Shown one piece after another: positions 25,160 to 34,280 of a stretch of DNA of 44,575 bases (the first letter of the stretch is position 1; each line of letters starts with the position of its first letter). Under the pieces are notes generated by a model that worked only from the letters and a program-made list of their open reading frames with translations, was not told the origin of the DNA and made no database searches. The translations under genes and the position numbers were made by a program. This DNA comes from Synergistaceae bacterium (GTDB taxonomy: Bacteria > Synergistota > Synergistia > Synergistales > Synergistaceae), in NCBI GenBank assembly GCA_031289775.1, contig JAITOY010000035.1:1-44575 (forward strand), read 5' to 3'.

Positions 25160-26584
25160 ATGAACGTAGAGTCGGCATCTTTAGGCGTACTGATTTTGGC
25201 GGCAGGCAAGGGAATTAGGATGCACAGCGACAAACCGAAAGTTTTGCAACTTCTCCTTGAGGAGCCTATTGTTTATTACCCGCTCAAGGCTGCGTCGGAC
25301 GCCGGCATAGAGAACATCGCCATTCTGGTCGGTCACAGAGGCGATATGGTGGACGCGTACATTCGCAAGGAGTGGCCGGGCGTGCAGGTTATATGGCAGG
25401 ACGAACAGCTAGGGACGGGGCATGCCGTGATGGTAGCGGAGCACTGGTGGGAGCGTTTCGAACACGTGCTCGTCGTCTCTGGCGACGTTCCACTCGTAAG
25501 GTCGTCGACGCTCGCGGATCTCGTGGAGAAACATTTAAAGTTAAAACCTCAGTGTTCATTCATAAGTTTTTTAATGGACGATCCTTCGGGTTACGGTCGG
25601 GTCGTGCGTCTCGCCGACGGCGCTGTCCGCATAATCGAGGACAAGGACGCTGTCGAGGAGGAACTCCTCATCCAGGAGATAAACTCAGGCGTCTACCTCT
25701 TCGAGACAGGCGCGCTCTCCGCCGTCATCAGGAAACTCGGCCGCAATAATGCCATTGGGGAGTATAACCTGACGGACGCCATTACGATGATAGGGGAGAC
25801 CGAGGGCGACGTGAACATAGCCATCTGCGAGGATCAGTCGGAGCTTCTCGGGGTCAACACCCCGAACGACCTCGCGGCCACGGCGGAGGTTCTGAACAGA
25901 AGAATTGTCAGCAAGCACATGTTGAACGGGCTCAAGTGTATGGATCCGCGTTCGACGTGGATAGGGCCGAGGGTCGAATTGGAGCCGGACGTATTCATCG
26001 AACCAGGCGCGCAGATATGGGGCAAATCCCATGTGTCGTGCGGCGCGCGCGTCGGCGTGTATTCGACGCTCCGTAACGTGAATATCGGCGAGGGGTCGAT
26101 CGTGTACGGCCCGTCCGTCGTTTCAGATACGCAGATAGGCAGGGACGTCGAGATAGGACCGTTCGCCTGTATGCGAGGCGATGCCGAGATAACCGACAGG
26201 GCCAGGGTCGGCAGGTTTGTCGAAATAAAACACAGCGTCGTCGGAAACGACGCCAGAGTCCCTCACCTGTCCTACATAGGCGACGCGGCGATTGGTGAAA
26301 GGACGAACATAGGCGCTGGAACCATAACATGCAATTATGACGGAGAGAACAAACACCGCACCAGCATCGGGGCTGGATGTTTTGTAGGAAGCGACACGAT
26401 GTTTGTCGCGCCCGTCTCTATGGGCGACGACTCCTCCACTGCGGCTGGGTCTATAGTGACGAGGGACGTGCCGGAGGGAGCGATAGCTATCGCTCGCGCC
26501 CGGCAGATAAATATTGACAATTGGAGAGCGCGAAAAGGCCTTAATCCGAAAAACGCGGAAAAGAAAGACGACGAGGAGAATTGA
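25160..26584 (+). CDS. glmU: Bifunctional N-acetylglucosamine-1-phosphate uridyltransferase/acetyltransferase
   Basis: GlmU makes UDP-GlcNAc in two steps for peptidoglycan and lipopolysaccharide. The N-terminal uridyltransferase shows LILAAGKGIRMHSDKPKVL (residues 11-29), DEQLGTGHAV and VSGDVPLV. The C-terminal half is a left-handed beta helix with hexapeptide repeats and the acetyltransferase segment GERTNIGAGTITCNYDG. It has 474 residues, slightly longer than usual because of a charged tail. A ribosome binding site (GGGAAGGAG) precedes ATG 25160. The 200 bases upstream after tRNA-Gln hold no gene. Confidence 0.97.
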   Translation: MNVESASLGVLILAAGKGIRMHSDKPKVLQLLLEEPIVYYPLKAASDAGIENIAILVGHRGDMVDAYIRKEWPGVQVIWQDEQLGTGHAVMVAEHWWERFEHVLVVSGDVPLVRSSTLADLVEKHLKLKPQCSFISFLMDDPSGYGRVVRLADGAVRIIEDKDAVEEELLIQEINSGVYLFETGALSAVIRKLGRNNAIGEYNLTDAITMIGETEGDVNIAICEDQSELLGVNTPNDLAATAEVLNRRIVSKHMLNGLKCMDPRSTWIGPRVELEPDVFIEPGAQIWGKSHVSCGARVGVYSTLRNVNIGEGSIVYGPSVVSDTQIGRDVEIGPFACMRGDAEITDRARVGRFVEIKHSVVGNDARVPHLSYIGDAAIGERTNIGAGTITCNYDGENKHRTSIGAGCFVGSDTMFVAPVSMGDDSSTAAGSIVTRDVPEGAIAIARARQINIDNWRARKGLNPKNAEKKDDEEN

Positions 26585-26589
26585 GGACT

Positions 26590-27594
26590 ATGGAGGTTTC
26601 CTCCCGAGCGATAAAAATAGTTTCGGGGAGCGCACACGAGGCGTTTGCCAGGGAAATTTGCGAGACTCTTTCACTGCCCATGATGGAGCGGAAAATTTTC
26701 CGTTTCTCGGACGGCGAGATTGGTTTGTCCCTGCAGGAGAGCGTGCGTGGGAGCGACGTGTTTGTGATACAGTCTACGTGCCAGCCGGTTAACGAAAACC
26801 TCATGGAACTCCTTATAATTGTGGACGCTTTGAGGCGGGCCTCGGCGTGGCGCGTGAACGTCGTGATCCCATACTTCGGTTACGCGCGTCAGGATCGCAA
26901 AGCGCGGCCGAGGGAGCCGATCACGGCGAAGCTCATCGCCAACCTGCTGCAGGACACTGGCGTGGACAGGGTGATCTCCGCTGACCTTCACGCCGGTCAA
27001 ATTCAGGGTTTTTTCGACATCCCCGTAGACCATCTGACAGGGATACCGCTGTTGGCCCTTCACTTCAAGAGGATATTGAAGGATGCGCTCGCGAACGGGC
27101 GCGTAGTCACTGTCTCCCCGGACATCGGCGGAGTCGTGAGGGCGCGGCGTTTCGCCGAGCTCATCAACAACGAGCTAGCCATAGTTGATAAACGCCGTTC
27201 GTATGATGTGGCGAATAAGAGCGAAGTGGTGGACATAATAGGGGACGTAAGGGGGAAGACAGCCATACTCGTCGACGACATTGTGGACACAGGCGGGAGT
27301 ATCGTGAACGCCGGGAACGCCCTCATAGAGCACGGAGCGGAGAAAGTTTACGCCTGCGCCGTGCACGGCGTGCTTTCGGGCGCCGCGGTCGAACGAGTCG
27401 AGAAGTCGTGTTTCGAGGAGATGGTGTTCACGGACACGATCCCCCTGCCGCAGGAGAAGAGAATTCAAAAGATCACAACTCTCGCCATAGCCCCGCTGTT
27501 CGCGGAGGCGATCCGTAGGGTACACCTCGAACAGTCGGTCAGCCTTCTCTTCCACCCAAAGTCGAGGCGAAAGCAGAGCCAGTTGTTCGATTGA
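26590..27594 (+). CDS. prs: Ribose-phosphate pyrophosphokinase
   Basis: Prs makes PRPP from ribose 5-phosphate and ATP. The 334-residue protein shows the flexible-loop segment YARQDRKARPREPITAKL near 102-119, the metal-binding ISADLHAGQIQGFF near 134-147, and the PRPP-binding loop AILVDDIVDTGGSI near 226-239. ATG 26590 is preferred over TTG 26581 because GAGGAG then sits 10 bases upstream. It follows glmU directly, a very common pairing. Confidence 0.95.
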   Translation: MEVSSRAIKIVSGSAHEAFAREICETLSLPMMERKIFRFSDGEIGLSLQESVRGSDVFVIQSTCQPVNENLMELLIIVDALRRASAWRVNVVIPYFGYARQDRKARPREPITAKLIANLLQDTGVDRVISADLHAGQIQGFFDIPVDHLTGIPLLALHFKRILKDALANGRVVTVSPDIGGVVRARRFAELINNELAIVDKRRSYDVANKSEVVDIIGDVRGKTAILVDDIVDTGGSIVNAGNALIEHGAEKVYACAVHGVLSGAAVERVEKSCFEEMVFTDTIPLPQEKRIQKITTLAIAPLFAEAIRRVHLEQSVSLLFHPKSRRKQSQLFD

Positions 27595-27680
27595 ACGCGC
27601 ATTACTCTTCAGACCCTTAATTTTTATTTTTAAATTCGCGATGTTGTGATTTTTCTTACTCAACAAGGAGGAATATATAT

Positions 27681-28346
27681 ATGGCTGCAAGAGAGGCAAC
27701 AAAAATTAAGTTCACTAAGCGCGAGGACACGGGAAAGGGAAAATGTCGCAAACTTCGCGCGATAGGGGTTGTGCCGGCTATCTTCTACGGCCCTGAGTAT
27801 AAGGAGAGTGTCGTAGGGACGGTGAACGCGAAAGACTTGTCCCGCGTGACGGACTCGCCGAACTGGGAGACGAGCATGATAGACCTCGAGATGCCGGACG
27901 GAAAGGTCGAGATGGCGCTTTTGCGGAGAGTTCAGCGCCACGTAGTGACGCAGAACATCCTGCACGTCGATCTGTACCAGCTCATGAGAGGCCACAAAGT
28001 CAAGGTTGCCATTCCGATTCGCTTGATAAACAAGGAGATATGCGTCGGGGTCAAGATGGGCGGCGTTCTCGAGCAACCGGTGCGCGAGGTCGAGATATTG
28101 GTTCTTCCGCGCGAGATCCCGTCCGAGATAGTTCTGGATGCCGCCAAGATGTCTATGGGAAGCGAGGTCTTCACTCGAGATCTCGAGCTTCCAGAGAGCG
28201 CGGAGCTTCAGGTGTCTCCAGATTTGATCGTCCTGATGGTCGCGAGGCCGAAGTCGCTCCTCGAAGCGCAGCCAGATGAACTTGGCGAGGAGACGGCGGA
28301 GGTCGAGGTCGTTGGCAAGGGTAAACGCAAGGAGGACGCGGAATAG
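27681..28346 (+). CDS. rplY: Ribosomal protein bL25, CTC (long) form
   Basis: This 5S-rRNA-binding protein has the N-terminal L25 domain (about 1-95, with CRKLRAIGVVPAIFYGPEY) and the C-terminal TL5/CTC beta domain (about 100-190), followed by an acidic and basic tail. The long form of 221 residues is common outside enterobacteria. The ribosome binding site AAGGAGG is strong. The preceding 86 bases are AT-rich and probably hold a promoter, though I see no clear consensus pair. Confidence 0.93.
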   Translation: MAAREATKIKFTKREDTGKGKCRKLRAIGVVPAIFYGPEYKESVVGTVNAKDLSRVTDSPNWETSMIDLEMPDGKVEMALLRRVQRHVVTQNILHVDLYQLMRGHKVKVAIPIRLINKEICVGVKMGGVLEQPVREVEILVLPREIPSEIVLDAAKMSMGSEVFTRDLELPESAELQVSPDLIVLMVARPKSLLEAQPDELGEETAEVEVVGKGKRKEDAE

Positions 28347-28370
28347 GCAACCTCGCGTCTCGTCTAATAA

Positions 28371-28958
28371 ATGAAGCTGGTGGTGGGGTTGGGAAACCCC
28401 GGTTCGGAATACGCCTGGAGCCGGCACAACTCAGGGTGGCTTCTCGTAGATTCGTTCATAACGCGAATAAGCCTCTCTGAGCCCCGCATGAAGTTCAGCG
28501 GGGCCTTTTGGCCCCCCTCGGTTCTGTTCGGCGAGCGCGTTGCCTTTCTCAAGCCCTTCACCTACATGAACGATAGCGGCAAATCCGTCGTCGAAGCGGC
28601 GGCTTATCACAATGCCGAACCTTCCGACGTCCTTGTTCTTCTTGACGATGCCGCGCTTCCGTTCGGGAAACTGCGCTACCGCGCGAGCGGTTCCGCTGGA
28701 GGACAGAAGGGCCTCGTCTCCATAATAGCTCTGCTCGGCACGCTCGACGTGCCGCGTCTCCGCGCCGGGATCGGTTCTCCAGACTCGCGTATAGACATGC
28801 GCGACTGGGTTCTCGGCAAGTTTCCAAAAAACGAGAGGGACGAGTGGCATTTAGTTGAGGATCTTGCGTGGCAGAGCCTCGAAAAGTGGGTTTCGGGGAA
28901 CGCGGGCGACGGTTTTACCGTTCAGGCGGCGACCGGCGGGCAAAACGAAGATAAATAA
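28371..28958 (+). CDS. pth: Peptidyl-tRNA hydrolase
   Basis: Pth releases peptides from peptidyl-tRNAs that fall off ribosomes. Key residues are visible: the catalytic His in RHNSGW (H19), N67 in YMNDSG, and D92 in LLDDAALPFGK, with the GSAGGQKGL loop after it. The GxxHHGxxS segment typical of Pth is here GGQKGL, with the HN positions replaced by QK. Length 195 is normal. It follows the bL25 gene, a frequent neighbour. Confidence 0.94.
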   Translation: MKLVVGLGNPGSEYAWSRHNSGWLLVDSFITRISLSEPRMKFSGAFWPPSVLFGERVAFLKPFTYMNDSGKSVVEAAAYHNAEPSDVLVLLDDAALPFGKLRYRASGSAGGQKGLVSIIALLGTLDVPRLRAGIGSPDSRIDMRDWVLGKFPKNERDEWHLVEDLAWQSLEKWVSGNAGDGFTVQAATGGQNEDK

Positions 28959-28985
28959 ACCCGCAAATGTGAAACGGAAAAAACA

Positions 28986-31900
28986 ATGACCGAAGAGATA
29001 ATGTACAGCAGCCTCCAGGCGCTTGACGCGCGAACATGGAGGGCGAACGGATCAATGCACCTTCCGGTCTCCGGAGCGGCGAGGCCCTGGATTTGCAGGG
29101 GGTTCGGACGCCCGCTTCTTGTGCTCGTTCCAGACCTCAGACAGGCGAGGAACTTTCGGGCTGACGCCGATTCCATCAGGGGTCTTCCCGATATGCCTCG
29201 CCTTCCGGCTGTGGAGATTCTGCCGGAAATAGCGATATCTTCGTCCGCTGACGACCCTAAGATGCTCGAGCCTCAGAAGGCGGAGCGCGGTGAGGCGATG
29301 TGCCGGTGGGTGGACGGCGGGGGTATCCTCGTCGCGACGCCAGGTGGTCTGATGGGACCCCTGTCCCTCGGCGGCGACCGCTTCGAACTGGTTCGCGGAG
29401 AATGTGCGAGCCGGGCGCGTCTCATCGACTGGCTCCAGACGAAGGGGTATGAGCGAGTGGAGCTCGTCTGGTCTCCCGGGCAGTTCACCTTCAGGGGCGG
29501 CATTGTCGACTTTTTCGACCCGAAGGACTCATTCCCGACGAGGATCGAGTTTTTCGACGACGAGATAGAGAGCATGAGATTTTTTGCTACGGACACGCAA
29601 CGGAGCGTGAGGAATTTTGCGAATGGCGAGGTGCGCGCGCTTTCGTCGCGAAAAAACGTTGCAGTAGATGATTTTTTCCCCCCCGACACGCATGTGGTTT
29701 TCATAGAGGCTTCCGAGCTCGAGAACGCAGCTGACAGCTATGCGTGGCTTCGCGTAGGCATAGAGCGCGAGATGGTTCACGCTGATCGCGGTGGCGGGGT
29801 CGAGTGGAGCGATATAGAAAAGTCTCTCTCCCTGTTTCCGAGGGTCAGAGTCACTGTGAGCGTCGCGCGCGCCGAGCGCAGAACAGGGATAATCGGGCTG
29901 CCGAACTTCCGAGGCAGGAGGAGGGATCTCGAGTCATTTTGTGACGGGCTGGAATCCCGCCAAGTGTCGGTGCGTCTCGTATCGGAGGCAGCCCACTTTC
30001 GGGACTGGGCCGAAAAGAGGGGATATGCCGCAATACGCGGAGGTCTCTCCGAGGGTTTTGTCGACTTCGATTCCGGAGTCGCATTGATCGGCGATCTCGA
30101 GCTTTCCGGGCTCTCCCTCTCCGGAAGGACGCCTGAGAGGAGTGTCCCGTTGGACTGGGGAGATCGTCTGTTGCCAGGCGCGTGGGTCGTTCACGAGGAC
30201 TACGGTGTCGCTCGTTTTATGGGTTCGGAGCGGATAGAGACCGGCGAAAGCGCGCAGGAGTATCTCGTGCTCGAATACGCCGAGGAGCGCAGGCTGAAAA
30301 TCCCGGTGATGCACTTTCACAAAATATCGCAGTATTCCGGTTATCCCGGCGTGGAGCCGGTCGCGGACAACCTGCGAGGCGGTCACTGGAAAAAGATGTC
30401 GCTTCGCGCGAAGGAGCAGGCGGAGGAGGCGGCAAGGTACCTCGTCGACGTCTACGCAAAGCGGGAAATATCCAAGGGACACTCGTTTCGCGGGGATCCC
30501 GAACAGGAGCGCGAGTTCGAGCGCACTTTCCCGTACAGGGAGACCGCTGACCAGCTTCGCGCCATAGACGATGTAATGAGGGATATGGCGCGCCCGGTTC
30601 CGATGGATCGCATGTTGGTCGGCGACGTCGGTTTCGGCAAGACGGAGGTGGCGCTCCGGGCTGCGGCTCGCGCCGTCTTCGAGGGGCGTCAGGTTGCCGT
30701 GATGGCGCCGACGACCCTGCTGGCTCAGCAGCACTTCGAGACGTTCAACTCGAGGTTCGACCAGTTCGGCGTCAGAGTGGAGGTTCTCTCTCGTTTCGTG
30801 ACGCCGTCGAAGCAGAAGGTCATCCTAGGGGACGTCGCTTTCGGGAAGGTGGACGTGTTGCTTGGTACGCACAGACTTTTGGGCCAGGACATAAAGTTCA
30901 GGGACATCGGCCTCGTCATTATCGACGAGGAGCATCGCTTCGGCGTCCTGCACAAAGAGCGCCTGAAAAATTTGTACCCGGCCATCGACGTGCTCATGCT
31001 CTCGGCAACGCCAATACCGCGCTCGCTGCACATGTCGCTCTCCGGGCTAAGGGATCTGTCGCTCCTCCAGACTCCCCCGAGGAAACGCCTGCCGGTGATA
31101 ACGGCTGTCGGTCCTTGGTCCGAGACACTCATAAAAAACGCGGTTATAAGGGAGAAGGCGCGAGGAGGGCAGGTTTTTTACGTGCACAATAGGATCCAGA
31201 CGATTGAGCGCGAGGTGATGATGGCGCGCCGTCTCTTCCCGAAGCTGCGCATAGGCGTGGCGCACGGTCAGATGCAGGAGAAGGATCTTAAAAGCACGAT
31301 GGACAACTTCGCAGGCGGTGCGATAGACCTGCTCGTCTGCACGACGATAGTCGAGAGCGGGCTGGACATACCGAGGGCGAACACGATGATAGTGAGCGAC
31401 GCTCAGGAGCTTGGCCTCGCGCAGATGCACCAGCTTCGCGGCAGGGTCGGCAGGAGGGACGAGCAGGCATTCGCGCTTTTTTTGCACCCGGCGGAGGCGA
31501 GTCTCACGAGGGAGGCGAGCGAGCGCCTCGAGGCTATAGCCGCGTTGGGCGAGTTTGGCGCCGGTTACGAGCTCGCGAAAAAGGATCTCGAAATTCGCGG
31601 CGGAGGCCAGTTAGTTGGGGTCGCGCAGCATGGCAATATGAGCCGCGTCGGCTTCCAGCGTTACTGCGACCTGCTGGAGGATGCCATCAGACGAGCGAAG
31701 GGCGACTACAGGGAGAGAACCGTCGTGGAGGTCGGGATGCCATCGGCGATTCCCGTAGATTACCTGCCGCATGAGAGCGTCCGAGTGGCGCTTTACAGGA
31801 AATTGCTCTGGACTCAGGATTTGGATAACCTTGATTCCCTGCGGGAGGAGACGACGGACAGGTTCGGCCCGATGCCAAAGGTTCTCGAATTCCTTTTCGA

Positions 31901-32108
31901 CGTAGCCAGGATAAAAATAGCTGGGCCTGATTTCACGATAGTTAAAGTTCTTTGCGGTCGCGACGAGACCGTGATAGAGTGTTCGCCCGAAGGCCCGCCA
32001 AGCGATATAAAAACGCCTCGTGGCTGGTTTCGGAGAATGAACGGTTTTATCGGCCCAGGGGGCTTCAGCGCCCTGGGAGGTTTTATGAAGTCGATATCTC
32101 AAAAATAA
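28986..32108 (+). CDS. mfd: Transcription-repair coupling factor Mfd
   Basis: Mfd removes stalled RNA polymerase from lesions and recruits UvrA. The 1040-residue protein has an N-terminal UvrB-like region (FTFRGGIVDFF near 162), the CarD-like RNA-polymerase-interacting domain near 400-460 (DYGVARFMG), and an SF2 translocase. The translocase carries Walker A GDVGFGKTE near 544 and DEEH near 648, and the domain 6 motif GLDIPRANTMI is near 790. The C-terminal TRCF domain follows (VPVDYLPHESVRV-like). It is about 100 residues shorter than E. coli Mfd, mostly in the N-terminal part. Confidence 0.96.
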   Translation: MTEEIMYSSLQALDARTWRANGSMHLPVSGAARPWICRGFGRPLLVLVPDLRQARNFRADADSIRGLPDMPRLPAVEILPEIAISSSADDPKMLEPQKAERGEAMCRWVDGGGILVATPGGLMGPLSLGGDRFELVRGECASRARLIDWLQTKGYERVELVWSPGQFTFRGGIVDFFDPKDSFPTRIEFFDDEIESMRFFATDTQRSVRNFANGEVRALSSRKNVAVDDFFPPDTHVVFIEASELENAADSYAWLRVGIEREMVHADRGGGVEWSDIEKSLSLFPRVRVTVSVARAERRTGIIGLPNFRGRRRDLESFCDGLESRQVSVRLVSEAAHFRDWAEKRGYAAIRGGLSEGFVDFDSGVALIGDLELSGLSLSGRTPERSVPLDWGDRLLPGAWVVHEDYGVARFMGSERIETGESAQEYLVLEYAEERRLKIPVMHFHKISQYSGYPGVEPVADNLRGGHWKKMSLRAKEQAEEAARYLVDVYAKREISKGHSFRGDPEQEREFERTFPYRETADQLRAIDDVMRDMARPVPMDRMLVGDVGFGKTEVALRAAARAVFEGRQVAVMAPTTLLAQQHFETFNSRFDQFGVRVEVLSRFVTPSKQKVILGDVAFGKVDVLLGTHRLLGQDIKFRDIGLVIIDEEHRFGVLHKERLKNLYPAIDVLMLSATPIPRSLHMSLSGLRDLSLLQTPPRKRLPVITAVGPWSETLIKNAVIREKARGGQVFYVHNRIQTIEREVMMARRLFPKLRIGVAHGQMQEKDLKSTMDNFAGGAIDLLVCTTIVESGLDIPRANTMIVSDAQELGLAQMHQLRGRVGRRDEQAFALFLHPAEASLTREASERLEAIAALGEFGAGYELAKKDLEIRGGGQLVGVAQHGNMSRVGFQRYCDLLEDAIRRAKGDYRERTVVEVGMPSAIPVDYLPHESVRVALYRKLLWTQDLDNLDSLREETTDRFGPMPKVLEFLFDVARIKIAGPDFTIVKVLCGRDETVIECSPEGPPSDIKTPRGWFRRMNGFIGPGGFSALGGFMKSISQK

Positions 32109-32176
32109 ACTCGGGGCAATTGCCGCTACTTTACGCAAAACTACTTCATCCCTGGGAATTTTTTAAAAACATTTTA

Positions 32177-32185
32177 TGGTAAAAT
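32177..32185 (+). promoter_or_regulatory. Extended -10 promoter before mazG
   Basis: TGGTAAAAT (extended -10, five of six matches in the hexamer) lies in the 86-base AT-rich gap after mfd. Transcription would start near 32192, which puts the GTG at 32195 almost at the 5' end and supports the downstream TTG start of mazG. Confidence 0.5.
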
Positions 32186-32227
32186 ACTCCCGATGTGAAA
32201 GCGTTTACTCTGGAGGAGACTTATCGT

Positions 32228-33037
32228 TTGTCTGATTTTGGAACCGAAACGTTTGACGACCTGCTTCGAATAATGGAAAAACTCCGCGCTCCTGACGGAT
32301 GTCCGTGGGACGCCGAACAGACGCTCGAATCCCTCCGGAGGTATATTCTGGAGGAGGCCAACGAACTCGCGGAGGCAATAGGGGATGGCGTGCCGCGCGA
32401 TATAAACGAGGAGTGCGGCGATTTACTTCTTCAGGTTGTTTTTGTAGCGCAGATCGCGAAGGAGTTCGGTCTGTTCGACGTCAGCGACGTCACGAGGGCG
32501 ATATGTGAAAAACTCGTGAGGAGACACCCCCATGTTTTTTCGGACGTCGTTGTGAATGACGCGTCCGAGGTCAGCCGAAACTGGGAAGTTATAAAGTCTG
32601 GCGAACGAAAAAAAAGGGACGCCGACTCGTCGGCTATGGCTGGCATCCCAAAGGGGTTGCCAGCGCTCCTTCGCGCCTACAGGATACAGGAACGCGCGGC
32701 GAAAAGGGGCTTCGACTGGGAGAAGGGCGACCTCGAATCCGTGCGCGGCAAGGTGATAGAGGAGCTTGACGAGTTCAGGGCGGAGGTTGTGAGGCGCGAC
32801 CCGGCCGCCATGAATGAAGAACTTGGCGATTTTCTTTTCGCCATCGTGAACTTATCGCGCCATCTGGACATCGACCCTGAGAGCGCGCTTCAGGGCGCGA
32901 ACAAAAAGTTCGCCGAGCGCTTCAGAGATCTGGAGCGCCAGGTCGCCGAAAAAGAAGTCGACATGGAGACTCTCACGCTCGATGATCTGGACTCCATGTG
33001 GCGAACAGCAAAAGATAAAAAAGCTATAAAAAGCTAA
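32228..33037 (+). CDS. mazG: Nucleoside triphosphate pyrophosphohydrolase MazG
   Basis: MazG hydrolyses NTPs to NMP and pyrophosphate and helps remove damaged nucleotides. Two tandem MazG domains are visible. The first has CPWDAEQTLESLRRYILEE and EECGDLLLQVVF; the second starts near PKGLPALLRAYRIQERA and has EELDEFRAE and EELGDFLFAIVNLSR. I place the start at TTG 32228 because GGAGGAG (32212-32218) is 9 bases upstream. The GTG at 32195 has no ribosome binding site and would add 11 residues. Confidence 0.93.
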   Translation: MSDFGTETFDDLLRIMEKLRAPDGCPWDAEQTLESLRRYILEEANELAEAIGDGVPRDINEECGDLLLQVVFVAQIAKEFGLFDVSDVTRAICEKLVRRHPHVFSDVVVNDASEVSRNWEVIKSGERKKRDADSSAMAGIPKGLPALLRAYRIQERAAKRGFDWEKGDLESVRGKVIEELDEFRAEVVRRDPAAMNEELGDFLFAIVNLSRHLDIDPESALQGANKKFAERFRDLERQVAEKEVDMETLTLDDLDSMWRTAKDKKAIKS

Positions 33038-33052
33038 AAGGAGGAAGTAAAC

Positions 33053-33289
33053 ATGTCGGATGTTTCTGAGAAAATCGTAAAGGTAATTGACGCTGATGTG
33101 CGCCCAGTCATCGAGTCGCACGGAGGCGGCATCGAATTTTTAGGTTTTGACGAGACGAACGGGATCCTGAAAGTTGAGCTGACTGGGGTCTGCAACGGTT
33201 GTCCCGGCGCCGCGGCAACTGTCCGCAACATGGTGGAGGGCGTCATACAGAAAAGCGTGCCGGAGGTGAGAGAGGTCGTTCGGGCGTGA
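33053..33289 (+). CDS. NifU C-terminal-domain (Nfu) Fe-S scaffold protein
   Basis: The 78-residue protein is a stand-alone Nfu domain. It has the cluster-binding CxxC in GVCNGCPGAAAT (near 47-50) and the leading GGGIEFLGFD block. Nfu proteins carry [4Fe-4S] clusters to target enzymes. AAAGGAGG lies 8 bases before ATG 33053. Confidence 0.92.
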   Translation: MSDVSEKIVKVIDADVRPVIESHGGGIEFLGFDETNGILKVELTGVCNGCPGAAATVRNMVEGVIQKSVPEVREVVRA

Positions 33290-33293
33290 TGAA

Positions 33294-34280
33294 GTGAGCG
33301 GCGTCTTAACGGTTTCAGTGCCGTCGGAGGAGATCCTGGCGCGTCTTCTGGGGACGAGAGACGAGTTGCTCTCCTCAGTGGAAGAGCGTCTGGGTCTCCG
33401 CCTTGTAGTAAGGAGTACTGATATCCTGATCCCCGATGATGACCCAGTGCTGGCGGATAATCTTGTCGATGTGCTGGGGCAGTTCTCTGAGATGATCCGC
33501 AGGGGCGTGAGGCCGTCGGGCGTCGAGATCCGTTGCGCCCTCGACCTGCTGGCGTCCGGCGAAAAGCCGGATCTCTTGCCGCTCATAGAGTCCACTATAT
33601 GCGTCAGCAACCGAGGCAAGCCGATCCGTCCGTACACTCAGGGACAAAAAGAGTACATAGACGCGATCAATGGGAACGATGTTGTTTTTGCCATAGGCCC
33701 GGCCGGCACCGGCAAGACGTACTTGGCGGTCGCGGCGGCCGTCGCCGCCCTCAAGGCCTCCAGTATAAACAGGATCGTCCTCGTCAGGCCGGTCGTTGAG
33801 GCCGGCGAGCGTCTGGGCTACCTCCCAGGCGACCTCATGGAGAAGATCGAACCATACATCAGGCCGCTCTACGACGCGTTCTACGACCTGCTCCCGCCGG
33901 ACAGGTTCAACAGGTACGTCGAAAAAGGAGTGATCGAGATAGCGCCACTGGCATACATGAGGGGGCGCACTCTCAACAACAGCTTTATAATTCTCGACGA
34001 GGCGCAGAACACAACAAAGGAACAGATGAAGATGTTCCTCACAAGGCTGGGCCTCGGCTCCAAAGCCGTACTCACGGGAGACGTCACGCAGGTCGACCTT
34101 CCCGGCGGCAAGGAGTCAGGTCTGCGCGCGATAGGCGGCATCCTGCGCGGCATAGAGGGGATTGCGTTCTGCGGTCTTTCGAACCGCGACGTAGTGAGGC
34201 ACGACATCGTCCAAAAGATCGTGAAGGCCTACGAGGCTTACGAGGCAAACTCATATGGTTCGCAGGCTCTCGTTTCTTGA
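33294..34280 (+). CDS. PhoH-family ATPase (YbeZ-like)
   Basis: The 328-residue protein carries a P-loop ATPase core: Walker A AIGPAGTGKTYLA near 138-150, Walker B FIILDEAQNTT near 231-241, and the PhoH segment VRPVVEAGERLGYLPGD. It is encoded upstream of pgpH and ybeY, the standard order, and is thought to work with YbeY in rRNA metabolism. Start GTG 33294 has a weak ribosome binding site. The stop overlaps pgpH by 26 bases. Confidence 0.93.
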   Translation: MSGVLTVSVPSEEILARLLGTRDELLSSVEERLGLRLVVRSTDILIPDDDPVLADNLVDVLGQFSEMIRRGVRPSGVEIRCALDLLASGEKPDLLPLIESTICVSNRGKPIRPYTQGQKEYIDAINGNDVVFAIGPAGTGKTYLAVAAAVAALKASSINRIVLVRPVVEAGERLGYLPGDLMEKIEPYIRPLYDAFYDLLPPDRFNRYVEKGVIEIAPLAYMRGRTLNNSFIILDEAQNTTKEQMKMFLTRLGLGSKAVLTGDVTQVDLPGGKESGLRAIGGILRGIEGIAFCGLSNRDVVRHDIVQKIVKAYEAYEANSYGSQALVS